Counted from the first letter of the stretch, positions 32,726-45,849 are shown. The stretch: DNA of 64,000 nucleotides from Linum tenue (GCA_946122785.1 CAMGYJ010000002.1:63885703-63949702); one strand, 5' to 3'. Notes: generated by a model from the letters alone, not told the origin. Numbers and translations are program-made.

Positions 32726-35467
32726 CTACGATGGCGGGTTTGTTTCTGGTTTAACAACGGCTGGGGGATCCGATGGCTGCGTGTGGCAGATGGCCGATGC
32801 CAGAGAGATGGGCATGATGCAGAGCGCCTTTGACTGAAGGAATTGCATGGCGGCACCAACGTTTTCCTCCATGAGTTTGGCTACTTGTCTCTCTGTGCCA
32901 TCGTCGGACCACTTCTCCCATGCGGGTTGACTTCTCCCACCATCACCATTTTCGTCCTGAAACCACAGATATTGTTGCTGTATGGGTCGTATGCTTTTTC
33001 ATTGACAAAAAGACATGTGGGTAAATCAAACTCTACACATATGAAAGTAAAAGTTGTTCCCACCTCCACTGAAGATAGTGGAATCTCCGATACAAGTGGC
33101 GCAACTGCGCCGGCTCCACCTAGCCTACTCATGCTCAGAACCTGTTGAAAACGACGACAAGTTTCATAAATCGAACAACTTTCAGTCAAGCTCTCATCTT
33201 ATGAATGAGCCACTATCCAGCCACAAGTTATTTTGACTTCTAGTCTTAAGTGACACTCAGACTAATGTTTGCAAACCATGGTCATTGAATTTCTGAAGAC
33301 TTCTAATTCTGCTATGTGAAGAGCGAAAGCTTTTGTTTGTAAACCGTATGGTATAGAGAAGTTACTGCATTCAGTTCATGCTTGACTTAAAAAGCATTGT
33401 ATGATTGAATTGCAATGGATGAAGCTGCATACTAATTCAGCAGCAAAGAGAACTTGGTACCTACCTTAACTTGAAGTCTCAGAAACTTCACATAATCCAC
33501 AATTTCATCAAGCATTGTCGCTCTATCTGTCTGCAGAACACATTATATATGAATGGAGTGAAACAGCAGGCCTTCCAAATAAATACAAAGTTAGAGTTGG
33601 TCAAGGAAATCAATTTGTTGACAATATTACACAGTTGAATGTGTTGATCGGATTCCATATACACACCAAGATGATTCAGATTCTTTTTAATTCAGAACTA
33701 CTTATCACACATCAACACTGAACAGAAGTGTTTGATTTATTTACAGGAATTTAGTCTCCATCAAGGGCTCAGGATTGACCAGCTACAGCAACAAATTAGT
33801 CTCAAGCATGTGGCAATATTTCAGCTCTCCATCAAATGGTCAGGATTTCACCACCGTCACCTAGATTTGGGTGGTGACTATCTTCAAGTCGAGATTAAGA
33901 TGCATTACAATTACAGTATGGTGTGTGAATACCCAAACGGAAAATTACTGCAGATAGAAGCCGTTTCTAATATTTCCAATCACCAGTTTGTCTACTTCAT
34001 GACATCAAGAATTGTTGAAGATCACAAACACAAACATATACGAGTGCAAGCAAGAAATCCATGGTTCTTCTAAAAAAAGATGAATCTAGCAAGACGGTTT
34101 AGTTATTGCACCAAATTCTAGAGGGTGATAAGTAGACTGACCTTGTTAACACTAGGCACCAACTCCTGTAATGCCCTTATCCTCTCTGCTATTTTTTCTC
34201 GGCGCAACTGTATCAAAGTAAGACAAAGGAATCAATACGAATGCCATATGAGTTCCGTACTTGTGTCTGCAAAGCATAAGCTAATGGTTTTCAATATATC
34301 AAGCTTACACGCTCGGCAATGCTGTGTGGATCTGTAGCCTGCCCTCTTCTGGCCCTCACCCTTGGCCGCATTGTTGGAGGATGTGGGGCTGCTGCAGGCA
34401 AAGTTGTGGGCACCGGTTGTCCATGAAAAACCTGTTACAAAGCAAATATCTCATAAGTAAAAAGGAGCAGGCTTACTGGAGACAGAGCCACCAAAGGTTC
34501 AAATAAACTTTCCATTCATGAACTTATCTGAAAAAAAGTAACGTATTCAGATCAGAAAAGAACACGAAGAAATGTCCAACTATCAAACCAATGTCACCTG
34601 ATAATTATATGCATGCATTATCTATTTTCCACAACTTTAGATCAGTCATCCTTTTCCTTGTAACTAGAACAATCTATTATATGAACTGCCTAGCTCATAG
34701 CCCAGTAGAAGGTGACTCAGGGAACCAAGAAAGGTGCATGTGTTGAAGCATTTCAGTAGAAGAAAAACTAGTGGTAACTAATGAAACAGCCGACAAGGGG
34801 ACATTGTTGTGTGTATGCTTCTCCTCGTCAAAATACCAGTCTTGCTCCGAAAAATCCAACTACCTTTCTGGGTCTCCTTGGGCAGCTAAGCAAACAAAAA
34901 GCTAGAAGCACAAAAGCACCAATTTTTTTTTTTTTTTTTTGTAGCTTTAAACGAACACTTTGCATCCCCTCATCCCGCAACAGTTAAAACAAACAACGCA
35001 GGAATGATCTGTACGAAAGCAATAACTAAAAGCGTATCTCTTCCTGAAAGGAGGGGACAAATCAACCACTGAGAGCTAATTAATTATGAAAACAATGAGG
35101 AGGATCTTCTCTTGAATCCTGCGTGACTTACATTTTTTGCCATGGCAACTCTGCCGTCGAGGACGTCGTCACGGAAGCGGCTTCCGCCGCTGCCGGAGGC
35201 ATCCTCGTGCTTGGGAAACCCTCCCTTCCCTTGGTCCAAGCTGAGCCCCAAGGGGAAACCCTGGAAACCGGGGGAGGAGCCGGTTAGGGCGTTAATCCCG
35301 GTGGCGGAGGGGTCGCCGGAACTGAGCTGGAGAAACATGGGAGCATGGGCGGAGGCAGAGAGAGCATCGGCGCCGACGAGAGAAGGGACGGCGGAGGAGA
35401 AGCTCTGGAGGCCGAGGATTTCCTGGAGGAAATCATCGGTGGGAGTGTGGGAAGGGTTACCGGCCAT
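32726..35467 (-). CDS. bHLH transcription factor, UNE12-like (bHLH subfamily XI)
   Basis: Nuclear DNA-binding regulator, closest by eye to Arabidopsis UNE12/bHLH59 (fertilisation, stress and temperature responses in that group). Exons: 35467-35132, 34431-34309, 34207-34142, 33530-33465, 33141-33064, 32956-32726; all in phase, 299 residues. The N-terminus has [12 protein letters not shown] and [12 protein letters not shown], both conserved in UNE12-type proteins. The basic region starts [20 protein letters not shown] with the E-box-contact triad H148, E152, R156. Helix-loop-helix runs through RALQELVP and [15 protein letters not shown], followed by [16 protein letters not shown]. The C-terminus ends Pro-rich (KPETNPPS). 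The ATG at 35467 is chosen over an in-frame GTG at 35479. Two 66-nt exons encode the HLH, as usual in this subfamily. Confidence 0.93.
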
Positions 35468-35892
35468 CAAAAGGAGCACGGAAGTTGCGAGAGAAGATGG
35501 AAGTTAGGGCTCCAATTCCAAAAGAGTGCAAATCTACTACATGCAAATAAACAAAAACCCAAAAACCGCGCTTGATGCTGCTGCTACGGGGGAGAGCGCG
35601 AATCTGAGAGAATGAATAGAAATGGAAATTAGGTCCGTCTTCTTCTTCTTCTTCTGCTGCTTTCTGTTGGGGCAAGGTCTCTTCTGTAAGGGAATCGCAA
35701 GCAAAAGTATCAGCTTTCTTTCTTTCTCTCTTCCCTTTTGGCGTATGGCTTTTGCTGAACTTTGCTTTCTCACTTGGATTTCTATCCTACTACTGCTGCT
35801 GGCTGGGCACCGACTGAGCGAGAGGGAACGGAAGTGAAGTGAAGCGGACGAGGTGAGAACTGATAATGGGTTCAACGCCAAGGGGATTGAGC

Positions 35893-35899
35893 TTTTTAT
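35893..35899 (-). promoter_or_regulatory. Possible TATA box of the bHLH gene
   Basis: The minus strand reads GGATAAAAAGC about 430 bp upstream of the ATG. Placing the start of transcription 30 bp on would give a leader of about 400 bp rich in A/G, which is plausible. Motif evidence only. Confidence 0.3.
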
Positions 35900-36519
35900 C
35901 CTCCTCCCCACAGATGTTTTTTCAAAAAAACTGTTGCGCTTTTCTTTCTCCCATTGTTTAAGAACCGAACCAAATGAATGGCTGGGTCAGCCGAATCACT
36001 AAATCAGTTACAATGACGATTTGGTTCATTTGATTGGATAATTAGAAATTGGTCAAACCATTTTTATCGGTTTAACATGAATGGCTCCAGTTTGACTAGT
36101 CCAAGTGGTAGACTATTTTAACCACAAAAAATTAAGAGAAAACTCTAACGCAAACTAAAATCATCCCACCTTAATCACTAATTTTATTTATGCTTAAATT
36201 TCTTCATTTTCATCCTCCTTTTATGCTTTTTGTGGTCTACTACGGGTTTCTACACTGATTACTAACTTGAATTAAAAAAAAAATTTATTTATTTTGTGAG
36301 ATAGTTTGAATCCTTTGTAAGAACTTTTTTTTATGATAGATGATAAGGCTCCACGAAGGCAGAATCGAATCTTTCTGGATTTGAAGTTGTTTATCGTTAG
36401 TGATAAATTCACTCTTAAACTAGTGTATTATATACGACTTGCATGTGTATAGCGCATGACCGAAGTTCTGTCAACGGTTTTGCTTATTAAATCATGAATT
36501 TCTGATCATACCCTAAATC
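35900..36519. other. Intergenic DNA with AACCGG/CCGGTT-type repeat texture
   Basis: No gene. The part at 35955-36115 has the ACCGAACCAAAT / GACTAGTCCAAGTGGT style seen in low-copy plant repeats. The rest is AT-rich. Confidence 0.45.
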
Positions 36520-36716
36520 CAAAACATGTCACCTAGGATATAAGGTGCATGATGACTTGACGTCATCCTCACCTTCCTCTGGCTTATCATCGACAGTCTG
36601 CTCAAGGTTCCAAACTCAATGGTGGCAACTAAACACGAGGGTTATGTTTGTTGTGGGACTTAACCCAACTCCTCATGGCACGAGCTGATGACATCCATGC
36701 ACCACGAAGGCTGCTT
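36520..36716 (-). pseudogene. Decayed fragment of plastid 16S rRNA gene (nuclear plastid DNA)
   Basis: The plus strand reads GCATGATGACTTGACGTCAT, then CCTCACCTTCCTCTGGCTTA, GGCAACTAAACACGAGGGTT, GTGGGACTTAACCCAAC and GGCACGAGCTGATGACA, ending CCATGCACCAC. These are the universally conserved 16S blocks (complement strand) in correct order and spacing, in the plastid version (AACTAAACACGAGGG). Several CpG sites have become TG or CA (for example GTTGTGGG for GTTGCGGG), as in methylated nuclear inserts. It is about 200 bp with no neighbouring plastid genes. Matching stops after CCATGCACCAC. Confidence 0.88.
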
Positions 36717-37939
36717 GTGCAAGGTTACAAAAGTCCAGACTCATTGGGAGTGTGAGAACGCATCACGAACGTGGCCAATCAGTCAACGTTTAACCCTCGT
36801 GTATGAGGACTAAACACTTTCTACCTTAGTCTATCAAATAAATTTCGTCATTGCGATAGAACTCAACCAACAAGTTAGGGTCGAAGGTTCGGAAAAAAAT
36901 CTCCTCGTCGTCAGTGCTACTTCTACCAGATCAATTCACCGCCCGAAAATAACATATTCAATGATAGGTCGTTGAATTCTCCTATCTTCAACGAAATCAT
37001 CATCGAATCATCAACTTCCATCCGATCTTTATCAATCGATCTCCAATCCAGCCCTCCTTACTAGTTGCAGAGTATGAACAGGCAGGTGTCTGTTTACATC
37101 CGATCCAACAATCCCTGCTGTAATCGATGACAGGAGGTTTCACGTACAAAGTTCCAAAGTCCCCTGAATCAACTCAATTTGGAAATTTATTATTAATTTT
37201 TTTTGAAAGGATGGGCAAAATGCTGAAAACTAGTCGAGTGGTTCAAGCTTCCCAAGCGGTTAATTGTTCAGACCGCCACCGATCGACTGGTCTGAAGCTA
37301 GCGGCTCTTTCCTTCTTCCGAGCCAAACTGGTGGCTGATTCCCGATTTTACCGGTCCAATCGACCTGTTCGGCTCGATTTAATAACATTGCAAATATCAA
37401 TAATAAGTACATATAAGGTTTAGTAATTTTGTTAAATGTTAACTTGTACTGCCAATAATAAACCCGACCACTAGCTCTTAATGTTCCAACGAAAACTGAA
37501 TACAAGTACACGAAGTACCTAACTTTTCTCTATCATCAAAACCCGATCAGGAATCGGTTCGCTTTAATAATTACTTGGTATCATAATTTATGAATCAGCC
37601 TCAACAAGACAACAACAATATTCCAGCACCTAAATTCCCACCACGTGAAAGTGTGTTCAAAGAGGTACTGTGGAAAGCCATCATCAAATTCTAGACCAGA
37701 ACAAAAGTCAACACAATACGACATCACTGGCTACACGCATCACACTATAATTAAAGTTTAAACCAACGGCCGATTTGCTCGTTCACCTAACAAAACTAGT
37801 CATTGTTACTTTGAACATTCGAAGCTCGCTCGCAGCATGCGATCAGTCGAGTTTGGGGATCACACTGGAGTTTCTTGCACTTCTCAGCCTGAATGTGATT
37901 TTTAGTTTCAGCAACATGAATGAAAACCTGAACAGCACA
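36717..37939. other. Intergenic DNA between plastid fragment and TatB remnant
   Basis: No gene supported. The stretch 37210-37390 has CGGTCC/GACCGG and TTCGGCTCG repeat texture (hAT-like) without ends I could define. The rest shows nothing recognisable. Confidence 0.45.
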
Positions 37940-39002
37940 TTACCTCGCCATCCTGCTTTCTTTGATTTGCAGGTTGGGCGAAGAAATGTTTAGCATTGCG
38001 CGAGCCACCTCAGCCTCTACTATAGCTTCCAACAAAATGTCTGATCCATTCATTGTTACCTGCAAATACAATTCATAGGCACATTTCTTCACAGAGACCC
38101 AGTCATACTTATCTTTAGCAGTCAATTCTCTTTTCAGTATTTAATTTTGGTTCAAGAAACATCATCAACATTGTCCAATTGCACCATGAAATTCAAAGTG
38201 CAAGCACTAGGAAACTGGCGAGAGGCATCATAAAGTAAAGGCATTTAACATATACAATAATGAAATAATAGAGGCCAAGTAAGCATCCCTACCCTGACGG
38301 TTAGGTAGCATCCCAGTTCTTTCAGCCGAAACAGGCAAAATGTGAAGAAAACCCAGATCATCAATCTGCTGTCCTGGGTCTAAACTAGCCTCAACAGCCG
38401 CAGATTCTGCTAGTCTTACATAAGCAGTTGCTTGGCTGTGCATATTGGAGGAATCAAAAACTATTGAAGAATCATAGACCTTGAAGGCATGTTTCAGGGC
38501 ATAAGAAACACACAAGTTTGCTGAGACAGCTAAAAACCTTGGAGACGGTAGTTGCTGATACACTCTCAGTACTGAACTCTGCTGAAATCTGAGAGACAGT
38601 AGCTGTTGACATGTTTACTACACTGGAATTTTCAGCAGCCAGTCCACTGGCTAGTTCCCCAGAAAATCCAAGCCAAACCAAAGGATTAGAAAACCCATCA
38701 GCAGGAAAAAAGAAGCAATGATCATTGACCGGAACTACCAAAACAGTGAGGACCAGGTCTCAATCGTAGAAGCGCTTCTAATCTCGTAAAGTATGGTCTC
38801 AAGCTGAGTCATCTTATCTTGAATTCCCTTTCCTTGTGAACCTAAACTACTCAGAAGGTTTGAGGCGCTAATCAAATCCCTAAATTTCAGCTGCAACCGA
38901 TTGTTGTGCTTACAAGCGATTGAAAGAAGAAAAGTAGTACCGATCAGAGCGCGCGGTGGCTCCAAGTAAGAGGAAGAGCTCGCCGTAAGAAATTTCGAAC
39001 AT
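37940..39002 (-). pseudogene. Degenerate mitochondrial TatB-like (twin-arginine translocase) gene
   Basis: Blocks in family order appear on the minus strand: MFEISYGELFLLLGATA (from ATG 39002, the Tat membrane helix); KMTQLETILYEIRSAST (about 38812-38760); ADGFSNPLVWLGFSGELAS (about 38705-38650); NMHSQATAYVRLAESAA then ILPVSAERTGMLPNRQ (38450-38294); and NGSDILLEAIVEAEVA with stop at 37940 (exon 38059). Intact plant mitochondrial TatB proteins carry these motifs in one frame. Here the amphipathic helix after the membrane segment (usually GPKDLP onward) is not recognisable, a stop follows EIRSASTIETWSSLFW, and the later blocks need frame changes. The last fitted junction is also out of phase. 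It faces away from the intact tryptophan synthase gene across about 430 bp. Unusual splicing could rescue part of it, but a dead copy is more likely. Confidence 0.65.
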
Positions 39003-39436
39003 TTTACCGCTGTGATGAGGAGCTTTCAAGTGATGGCTTCTTGGCTGTTGCCGAGTTCAACTGTACCTGGTTCTACCCTGCCTGCCGGTCAACTGCGGCG
39101 AGAGAAAGAAAACAAAAAAATGGCGGATGGCAGCGATTTCACTTGTTTAAATTGGCTCGGATTCACTTGGGCCTCGGCCCAGTTTGTTTTCTGTTCCGGA
39201 CTTACCCGGGCAACCGCAAAAAGAAAAACGACCGGAACTGATATAACCGCTGGCCGGACCACCGGATAACGGTTCCGCCAGTTTTGAACAGTCAAAACGG
39301 AAAACAAAAAAGTGTTCAAAATAAAAAATAAAAAAAACCCAGAAAATCACCACCGAGTCCAAGACCAAAACCTCCTCTCAAAATCAAAAGCCCCTTCCTC
39401 CATCAGAAAATTGCCGCTGCCTTGGGTGGAATTAAT
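39003..39436. promoter_or_regulatory. Shared intergenic region between divergent TatB-like and TRPA genes
   Basis: Two head-to-head starts (39002 minus, 39437 plus) leave 434 bp that must hold both promoters and the TRPA leader. A-rich stretches occur around 39105-39120 and 39300-39345. No specific element is assigned. Confidence 0.5.
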
Positions 39437-42279
39437 ATGGCTGCTACTGTTGCTGCTCTGAAATCAACCACCGGGACTTGCTTCCATCAGCTTAAGAAAT
39501 CGGATGCCCATTTCTTACCTTCGCGCAGGCCAGGCTCCGTTTCAGTCAGGACACTCCGTCGTCAGTCGCCAATGGCAACTCTCACCGCAGCGCCCACTGT
39601 TGGCCTAGCTCAAACTTTCTCCAATCTCAAAAGCCAAGGCAAAGTAAGCATTCCCCCTGCTACCTCTCTCTCTCTGGGCCATTCTCTGTATTTGCATTCG
39701 TATTTCGCCCGTTTTCTTCTTTTGGGTTCTCCCTTTAGTTTTGTTATATCCGGGTTTGACAGTGTATTGTATAGATATTGCCGATTGATTCAATAATTTC
39801 TCTTATTGGTCGAATTTCTGAGCTTTAGAGTCTGTAGAATCTTGTTAAAAAAACAAGGTCAGGATATTTTTACCTTAACGTGGAATTTTTGTGCCTTGGA
39901 AGGTGGCATTCATCCCATACATAACTGCTGGTGACCCTGACCTTTCAACCACAGCGGAGGCTTTAAAGGTGCTGGATAAGTGTGGTTCTGACATAATTGA
40001 GCTTGGTGTTCCATACTCTGATCCTCTTGCTGATGGCCCAGTTATTCAGGTCTGTTCACTGGACGAGTGCTTCTTATGTGAGTTCTTGAAATGTTTCTTG
40101 ATTTTATTTGTTGTTGTTGTTTCAATTTGCTTACCGGAATATCTTTTTATGTAAAGGCAGCAGCTACGCGCTCCTTAGCAAGAGGAACTAACTTCGACTC
40201 GATCCTGTCCATGTTGAAGAAGGTAAGGCTGCCTACTTCTAGATCTTGGTATCATTTGTAGAAGTCTTTTCTTGTGCATACCATTGTGTAAGAGATTGAT
40301 GATTGCCTGGAAAAGCTTGGCCTATTTCCTTACTTGAAGACTGAAGAGACTGAGATGCCATGAGTGCTTGATTTTAAATTATTGTTCTTTTTTTTTTCTT
40401 CCTTTCATTTCTAGCTTGTTTTGAGATTTTTTGTTCTTCTAATCTTTTTACATGAAATGCTCAAAGTCTTGGACATCTATTTGAAAAATGATTTGCCATT
40501 TGGGGGAATTGCGCTGATTGGCTGATCTCGGATACTAGTCTTCAGCGTTTACGTGCTTGGTTTTATGATATGAGACACTTGGGCAAGTGATTTGGTGCAT
40601 AGCCCAAAATGTTAATGCATTAACATTTTACTCAAAACTTTTTTGATAATGCACTTTCTTATGAACTCTAATATTTGCTCTGGCCTGTGCTCTCTTTCTC
40701 TTTCGGTTGTTTCTTATACTCTTGTTCTTCCTCCTCCATCATGATATAGACCTGCTCTCCCTTTCCTCTTGTTCTTATACTAATTCTGCTGTTTCATTGC
40801 AGGTTGTTCCAGAAATATCTGCCCCAATTGCTTTGTTCACGTATTACAACCCTATCCTGAAGCGCGGAATTGGACAATTTATGTCTACTGTGAAGGAAAC
40901 TGGGATACATGGTACTTTCTGATCCCTGAATCTCCTATATTTTCCTTGATCTATTAAGTGAGCCTGGATACACCGCTAGTACTGGTTATTTAAAACATAT
41001 GTTGGCTATCAGATGCCAAATTAGCTCTATGTTTAATCCTTTGCATGGATAATTAAACATATTTTCCTGTTGAAGGGGATTGACAGTCTTTTCCAGTGTC
41101 CTAGGGTTATGTTTTCAACACTTGGGTTGACACTATTAATGTTTTGCATCTCTGGTATTGCAGTAAATGAACCTTTTGGTAAAATTTGGCTGTTTGTAAT
41201 CCTGAATGGCTCTATTTTTACTTCGACGTTCTTTCTACTTATTTGCAGGACTTGTTGTTCCGGATGTTCCTCTAGAAGAGACTGAACTTCTGAGGAAGGA
41301 AGCTCTCAAGAATAATATTGAACTGGTTTGTTATCATTCTATAACCAGGGCACATTTATCTTCAGATTCTTACATATACTGATACCAGTACTTAAGGAAA
41401 TCTAAAAGCACTGGAGTTCGATCTTCACTAGTAATGCTTGCTTTTTTCCAACTACTAATCTTCATAAGTAATGGTCTAGATGTCAAATTTGTTCTGGGGA
41501 CAAAATCAGATGCGTTCATTTGTCTAGGTGAAATTATAGCTTTAACAGTTCCCCGACTTGGTGAATGGAATAACAGGACCACCTTACATTTGCGATTGTA
41601 GGTACTTCTTACAACACCCACCACTCCAACAGAGCGAATGAAAGCCATAGTGGAAGCTTCTGAGGGATTCATTTATCTTGTAAGGGAAGTTTCAACTGAC
41701 TCTTCGCCATAGATTATATACCTTCCTCTAATCTCTCTCTCTCTCTCTCTCTTTTTAAATAGGTGAGCTCAATTGGAGTGACGGGTGCGCGAGCTTCTGT
41801 AAGCACCAAAGTACAGACCCTTTTGCAAGATATAAAAGAGGTGAGTTGAGTAATCAGAGTTGGGCTTGTCCAAAAATGGGTTCTCAGCTCGTTGGCAAAC
41901 AAACATGACTAAAATTTTGTTATTATCCATCACACTGTGAGGGTGATTCTGCAGTCTTTGATTTTATTTATATACGTCCATATGTTATTGTGGCAGGCAA
42001 CGACTAAGCCGGTAGCTGTAGGTTTTGGCATATCAAGCCCTGAACATGTCCAACTGGTTAGTTACACTGCGAGCACACAAAATACTTGGCGAGTGCATAA
42101 CTTGTCCGATTCCTACCAGAGTGTTGTTTTATTTTGTTCTGCAGGTGGCGGGATGGGGTGCTGATGGCGTCATTGTAGGCAGTGCAATGGTGAAGTTGTT
42201 GGGTGAAGCCAAGTCTCCGGAAGAAGGATTGCTGGAATTAGAGAAGTTCACCAAATCCTTAAAAGCTGCACTTCCATAG
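39437..42279 (+). CDS. Tryptophan synthase alpha chain, plastid
   Basis: Cleaves indole-3-glycerol phosphate to indole and glyceraldehyde 3-phosphate in the stroma; with the beta chain it makes tryptophan. Exons: 39437-39643, 39903-40049, 40157-40222, 40803-40911, 41249-41325, 41602-41679, 41763-41840, 41997-42056, 42145-42279; all phases join, 318 residues. The first about 50 residues are Ser/Arg/Thr-rich, a plastid transit peptide. [11 protein letters not shown] opens the TIM barrel. The catalytic pair is E102 ([10 protein letters not shown]) and D113 (PLADGP). [25 protein letters not shown] and [10 protein letters not shown] form the phosphate-binding loops. Paralogues acting as indole-3-glycerol phosphate lyases (BX1/INS type) cannot be excluded by sequence alone, but the transit peptide favours the standard enzyme. 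A CT microsatellite sits at the end of the intron before exon 7. Confidence 0.96.
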
Positions 42280-45200
42280 AGAAACAGCATAGTTTTAGGG
42301 GATCAATTTTCACGATTTTGGCTGCTCTTCTGATGTTGGTGCTCGCTTTTACTTTCAACATTAAATAAGGTGGAAAATGGAAAGATGTTTCTCATGATAG
42401 ATTGTGCAGTTTTAACCCTCAGGCACCGCGGTTACTTGGTTGAAAACGAAAAAAAGCGTTAGAAACTTCAATTGCAGATCAAAGCTCATTTGAAGTTGGC
42501 TGTGTCCTCCAAATTTGGGTGAGTAATATCAATTCGTAAATCGTACCATGAACTTGAGTACGAAAAGGCAATCGGCTCGATAAATATAAGATGGAATCAT
42601 CCTTGAGCTTAGTGCAACACCCAAAACACTCCAAAATTGCTGGAATTGGATTGTTATAGCTGTCGACCAAGAACCTTATCATATTTGCCACCTGAAAGAT
42701 AAACACACGGGACTGGAAGAAGCTTTTTACTAACTGAGACAGGAAAGGCTGCTGAACCAGTAAAGAAAGTAAAGTTGGCCATCAACCTAGGGATGATTCT
42801 TAATTGACATGGGTTTGTTCCATGGATGTGAAGAGTGGGCACATCAACAATCACGTAACCCTTCTAGATACAACAAAAGCTATAGCTTCCACACCGGAAA
42901 GAGTGCTTGAACTGAGAGTGAAATGTTATACATGCATATACCTGCAACATTCTCGCGAACAAGGGACATAGCTACCCTTTTGGTTCGCATTCTTTTGACG
43001 TCAGTGACGCGTTCTGGACGACTTTTGATGTTCTGGGGATTACTCAAATCCGTTCTCTTGTTCATGTGAATTAGGTCGCTTGGTGACCGTCTTCCTAAAA
43101 AAAAGATCATTACTTAACAGGGAACAAAAGTAAAAAGCGGATCATCTTTATTAACAAAAAGCCGCCAAATGGTCACATAGATGAGGATATATTCTTTAAC
43201 TCCACACAAAAGAAGGCTATGATATTCATATAACCCTTGAATTGGGTATAACGTGTACCCTTGAATTGGGTTAATGGCTATGGATTGGGTATAACATGTA
43301 CCCATACTATCCTAAAGGGTATGAGCGGGTAATTTGTGGCACCCAATGTTGAAAATTTCAATCTCATATCCCATTCCGTAATAAATATTATGGGTATTTG
43401 GGTACCCGTAACCCTCTAAAAACGGGACGGGTATACCCAAATACCCGTTTTTCGTTGTCCACCCCTAATCGGCGAGCAAAAGGGTTGAGATGAGAGATGG
43501 CGGCGAGCAAGAGGGAAGGCGAGCGGCGCTACCCCCATTGCCTGTCTCTTTCTTTATTTTCTTAGGGTTAGTTGACTCTTAAGGGGACGGGGTGAGCTAA
43601 TGAGTGAGGGGTGAGAGGTTTGGGCGGAGGCCTATGGCTAGTTGGGGTGAGGACTTATATGTGGGCTATACATTAATTCGGTTGTTCGACTCGGTGATCG
43701 GAATTCGGCTTCGGTCGAGAGGGGTCTGGTTTCTGAAATATGCCTATTTCCCTTTCGAATTTTGAACCAGACAACATTATTTCGGTTTTGGTTCAGTTTT
43801 AATTCAATTCGCAATGTGGATGCCCTCCCCTACTTGACGATGAGAAATGAGAGATTTTCACAAGATTATGCGGGAGAGAGTAAGGGAGCTCGTGAAACTA
43901 TTTCCTGAAACGATACCGTTCTCTTGATGTATGTGTTTAGGGTTGTGCAACGGTCCATACTTGATATGATCCAAATCCGAAGAGAACTCTTGAACTCGGA
44001 TGATATAACCAAAGTACGCAACCTTCCTTCTTTTAAAGGGATTTTCGAAACTTTTCCTCTAACTTGCACAACTTGAAATAAATAAAAAAAGATAGATTAT
44101 GGAACACGATCAAACGGATCCCAACTCGTGTGAAGGGCCAATTGGTATATGACACCAATCAAACAATCACAAACTCGTGAATAAGGCCAATCGCTATTTG
44201 GTAGATGGGCCCTCTGGGGTTTGGCCCAGGTCACAGCGTGCACACGCGCGCGCACAGAGAACACAATAGACTCCAATAAAATAATGTATGAGAAAAGAGA
44301 ATAAAAAAGAACGAAAACGAAAAGAAAGGAATATAACCCTTTCGAGGCCTGAAGGCCATGATCATATTCCCTAGGTTCTGTCACAACCACTTACTCAAGG
44401 GGTGAAGAGCGAGTTCTATGACTGGAGAAAGCTTATGCAGTAGGCTAAGGTGCCTCTCTTTTTGCAAAACAAAAAGTAAAAGAACGAAAATGGTAAAAAA
44501 GGAAATTTATAGCGACTAGGCATGTGGAGGAAGACTGACGAGGAAGATGTTGCACATGCAAGCTCCCCCTAAATTTCCTAAATATGTGGCATCAATACTG
44601 GCAACGTACGAGTTGCTGATTTCTTATGTGTTCTAATGCCACCTTGTGTCAAAGCATTTACCCGAGCTAGTGGGCGACAAGGACCCTATGGATTTCTCCT
44701 AGGCGTCGCACGGTTTATTCAAATGATGATCAATCGAATAGAACCTCCTTGTTCTTGTTCTAGGTGACTAGGGTTTTGATGCTTTCACCAATCACCACGA
44801 AGGGATGCAAGATCAACTAGGCATTCATTCGAATCAACAAAAGACAACATAGAGGAAACCAAACACAAATGATAGGAAGATAAAATGAATCGTATTGAAT
44901 ACCAAACATCGAGTTTACATATCTATAACCTCTAGGGTTTTCAAACCTATGAAACTAAGGGATCTAGAAGGTCATGGGGATTTATCGATTGAAACAAAGT
45001 TCACAAAAGACCACTATTAAAGGTGGTGACGGTAGAGAAATTGGGGTTTATGTCGCCTATTTTACCGTCGTTCCCCTCCTCGTAACTAGTGCCGCTCTAA
45101 GTCAGGTGAGGTACTCTCTCGATAGAGTGACAACTCTCTAAATGCCTCTTATCACTTGATATCGAGTTCCAAACCTTAGAGACCTATTTATAGGTCTTGA

Positions 45201-45849
45201 ATTAGAGTTTATGGGGAGGAAAACTCAGCCTTGAAGCGTTATCCAGCCAATCAGAAGCTTCTCCCGTGTAGCAACTACTTTAGGATAACTTCTTGACGCC
45301 TTTTTGACGAAGTTTGGACTCTTACAAAAATGGCGTCCACGTTGTCGTTTTACTTCATGGGCCACCAATTTGGGCAACAGTTTTGGCCCTTGATTTTCTC
45401 TTCGAATCTTGATCAGCAATCGAGCCATGATGTCCCTTGATCCTCCCAAGTGGGCCTTTAGCCTATTTTGACCAGTAAATGCACAAAACGCTATAAAAAG
45501 CATATCATAGTAATAAAGCAGTCCTCAAACACACTTTTATTTAGTATATAAATAAAAAGCAGAGTTTTGAACTGTATATTAACGGCCAACAATCAGTAAA
45601 ACAATTAAATGACCAATAGCTACTAGACAAGTGGGAGTCATTAACTACTAATCTAACTACTTGATATGTAGCCAAAGCCACAGCGTCTTGATTGTGAAGT
45701 TGAATACACCACTTAGCCAAACGACGTCGCAGACCCTGTTGCTGGATACCGGATTGATTGAAAGGAAGCTCAACCCAGCTGGTTCTTCTTTTCCATCCGC
45801 AGAGTTCTTCATCTTCTTTCACGTTCATTTCCTCTGCAGCAGCTTGTTC
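42280..45849. other. Long intergenic stretch with weak repeat signatures
   Basis: No confident gene in 3.6 kb. Minus-strand readings at 42479-42706 and 42880-43110 look somewhat protein-like, but I recognise no family. The 43190-43470 part has GGGTATAACC/ACCCGTTT repeats ending TTGTCCACCCCTA, a likely hAT terminus whose partner was not found. A CG/CA run lies at 44239-44256. The 44700-45520 part is repeat-like but unassigned. Confidence 0.45.

Noticed and set aside
42479..43110. Minus-strand protein-like readings downstream of the tryptophan synthase gene
   Set aside because: No known motif, no convincing splice chain and no start. Insufficient to call a gene.
44239..44256. CACACGCGCGCGCAC run as Z-DNA or regulatory site
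   Set aside because: Only about 18 bp of alternating purine-pyrimidine in intergenic DNA. Nothing else supports a role.
45225..45503. 92-codon minus-strand ORF rich in Lys/Arg
   Set aside because: It resembles no family I know and sits in repeat-like DNA, so it was treated as chance.
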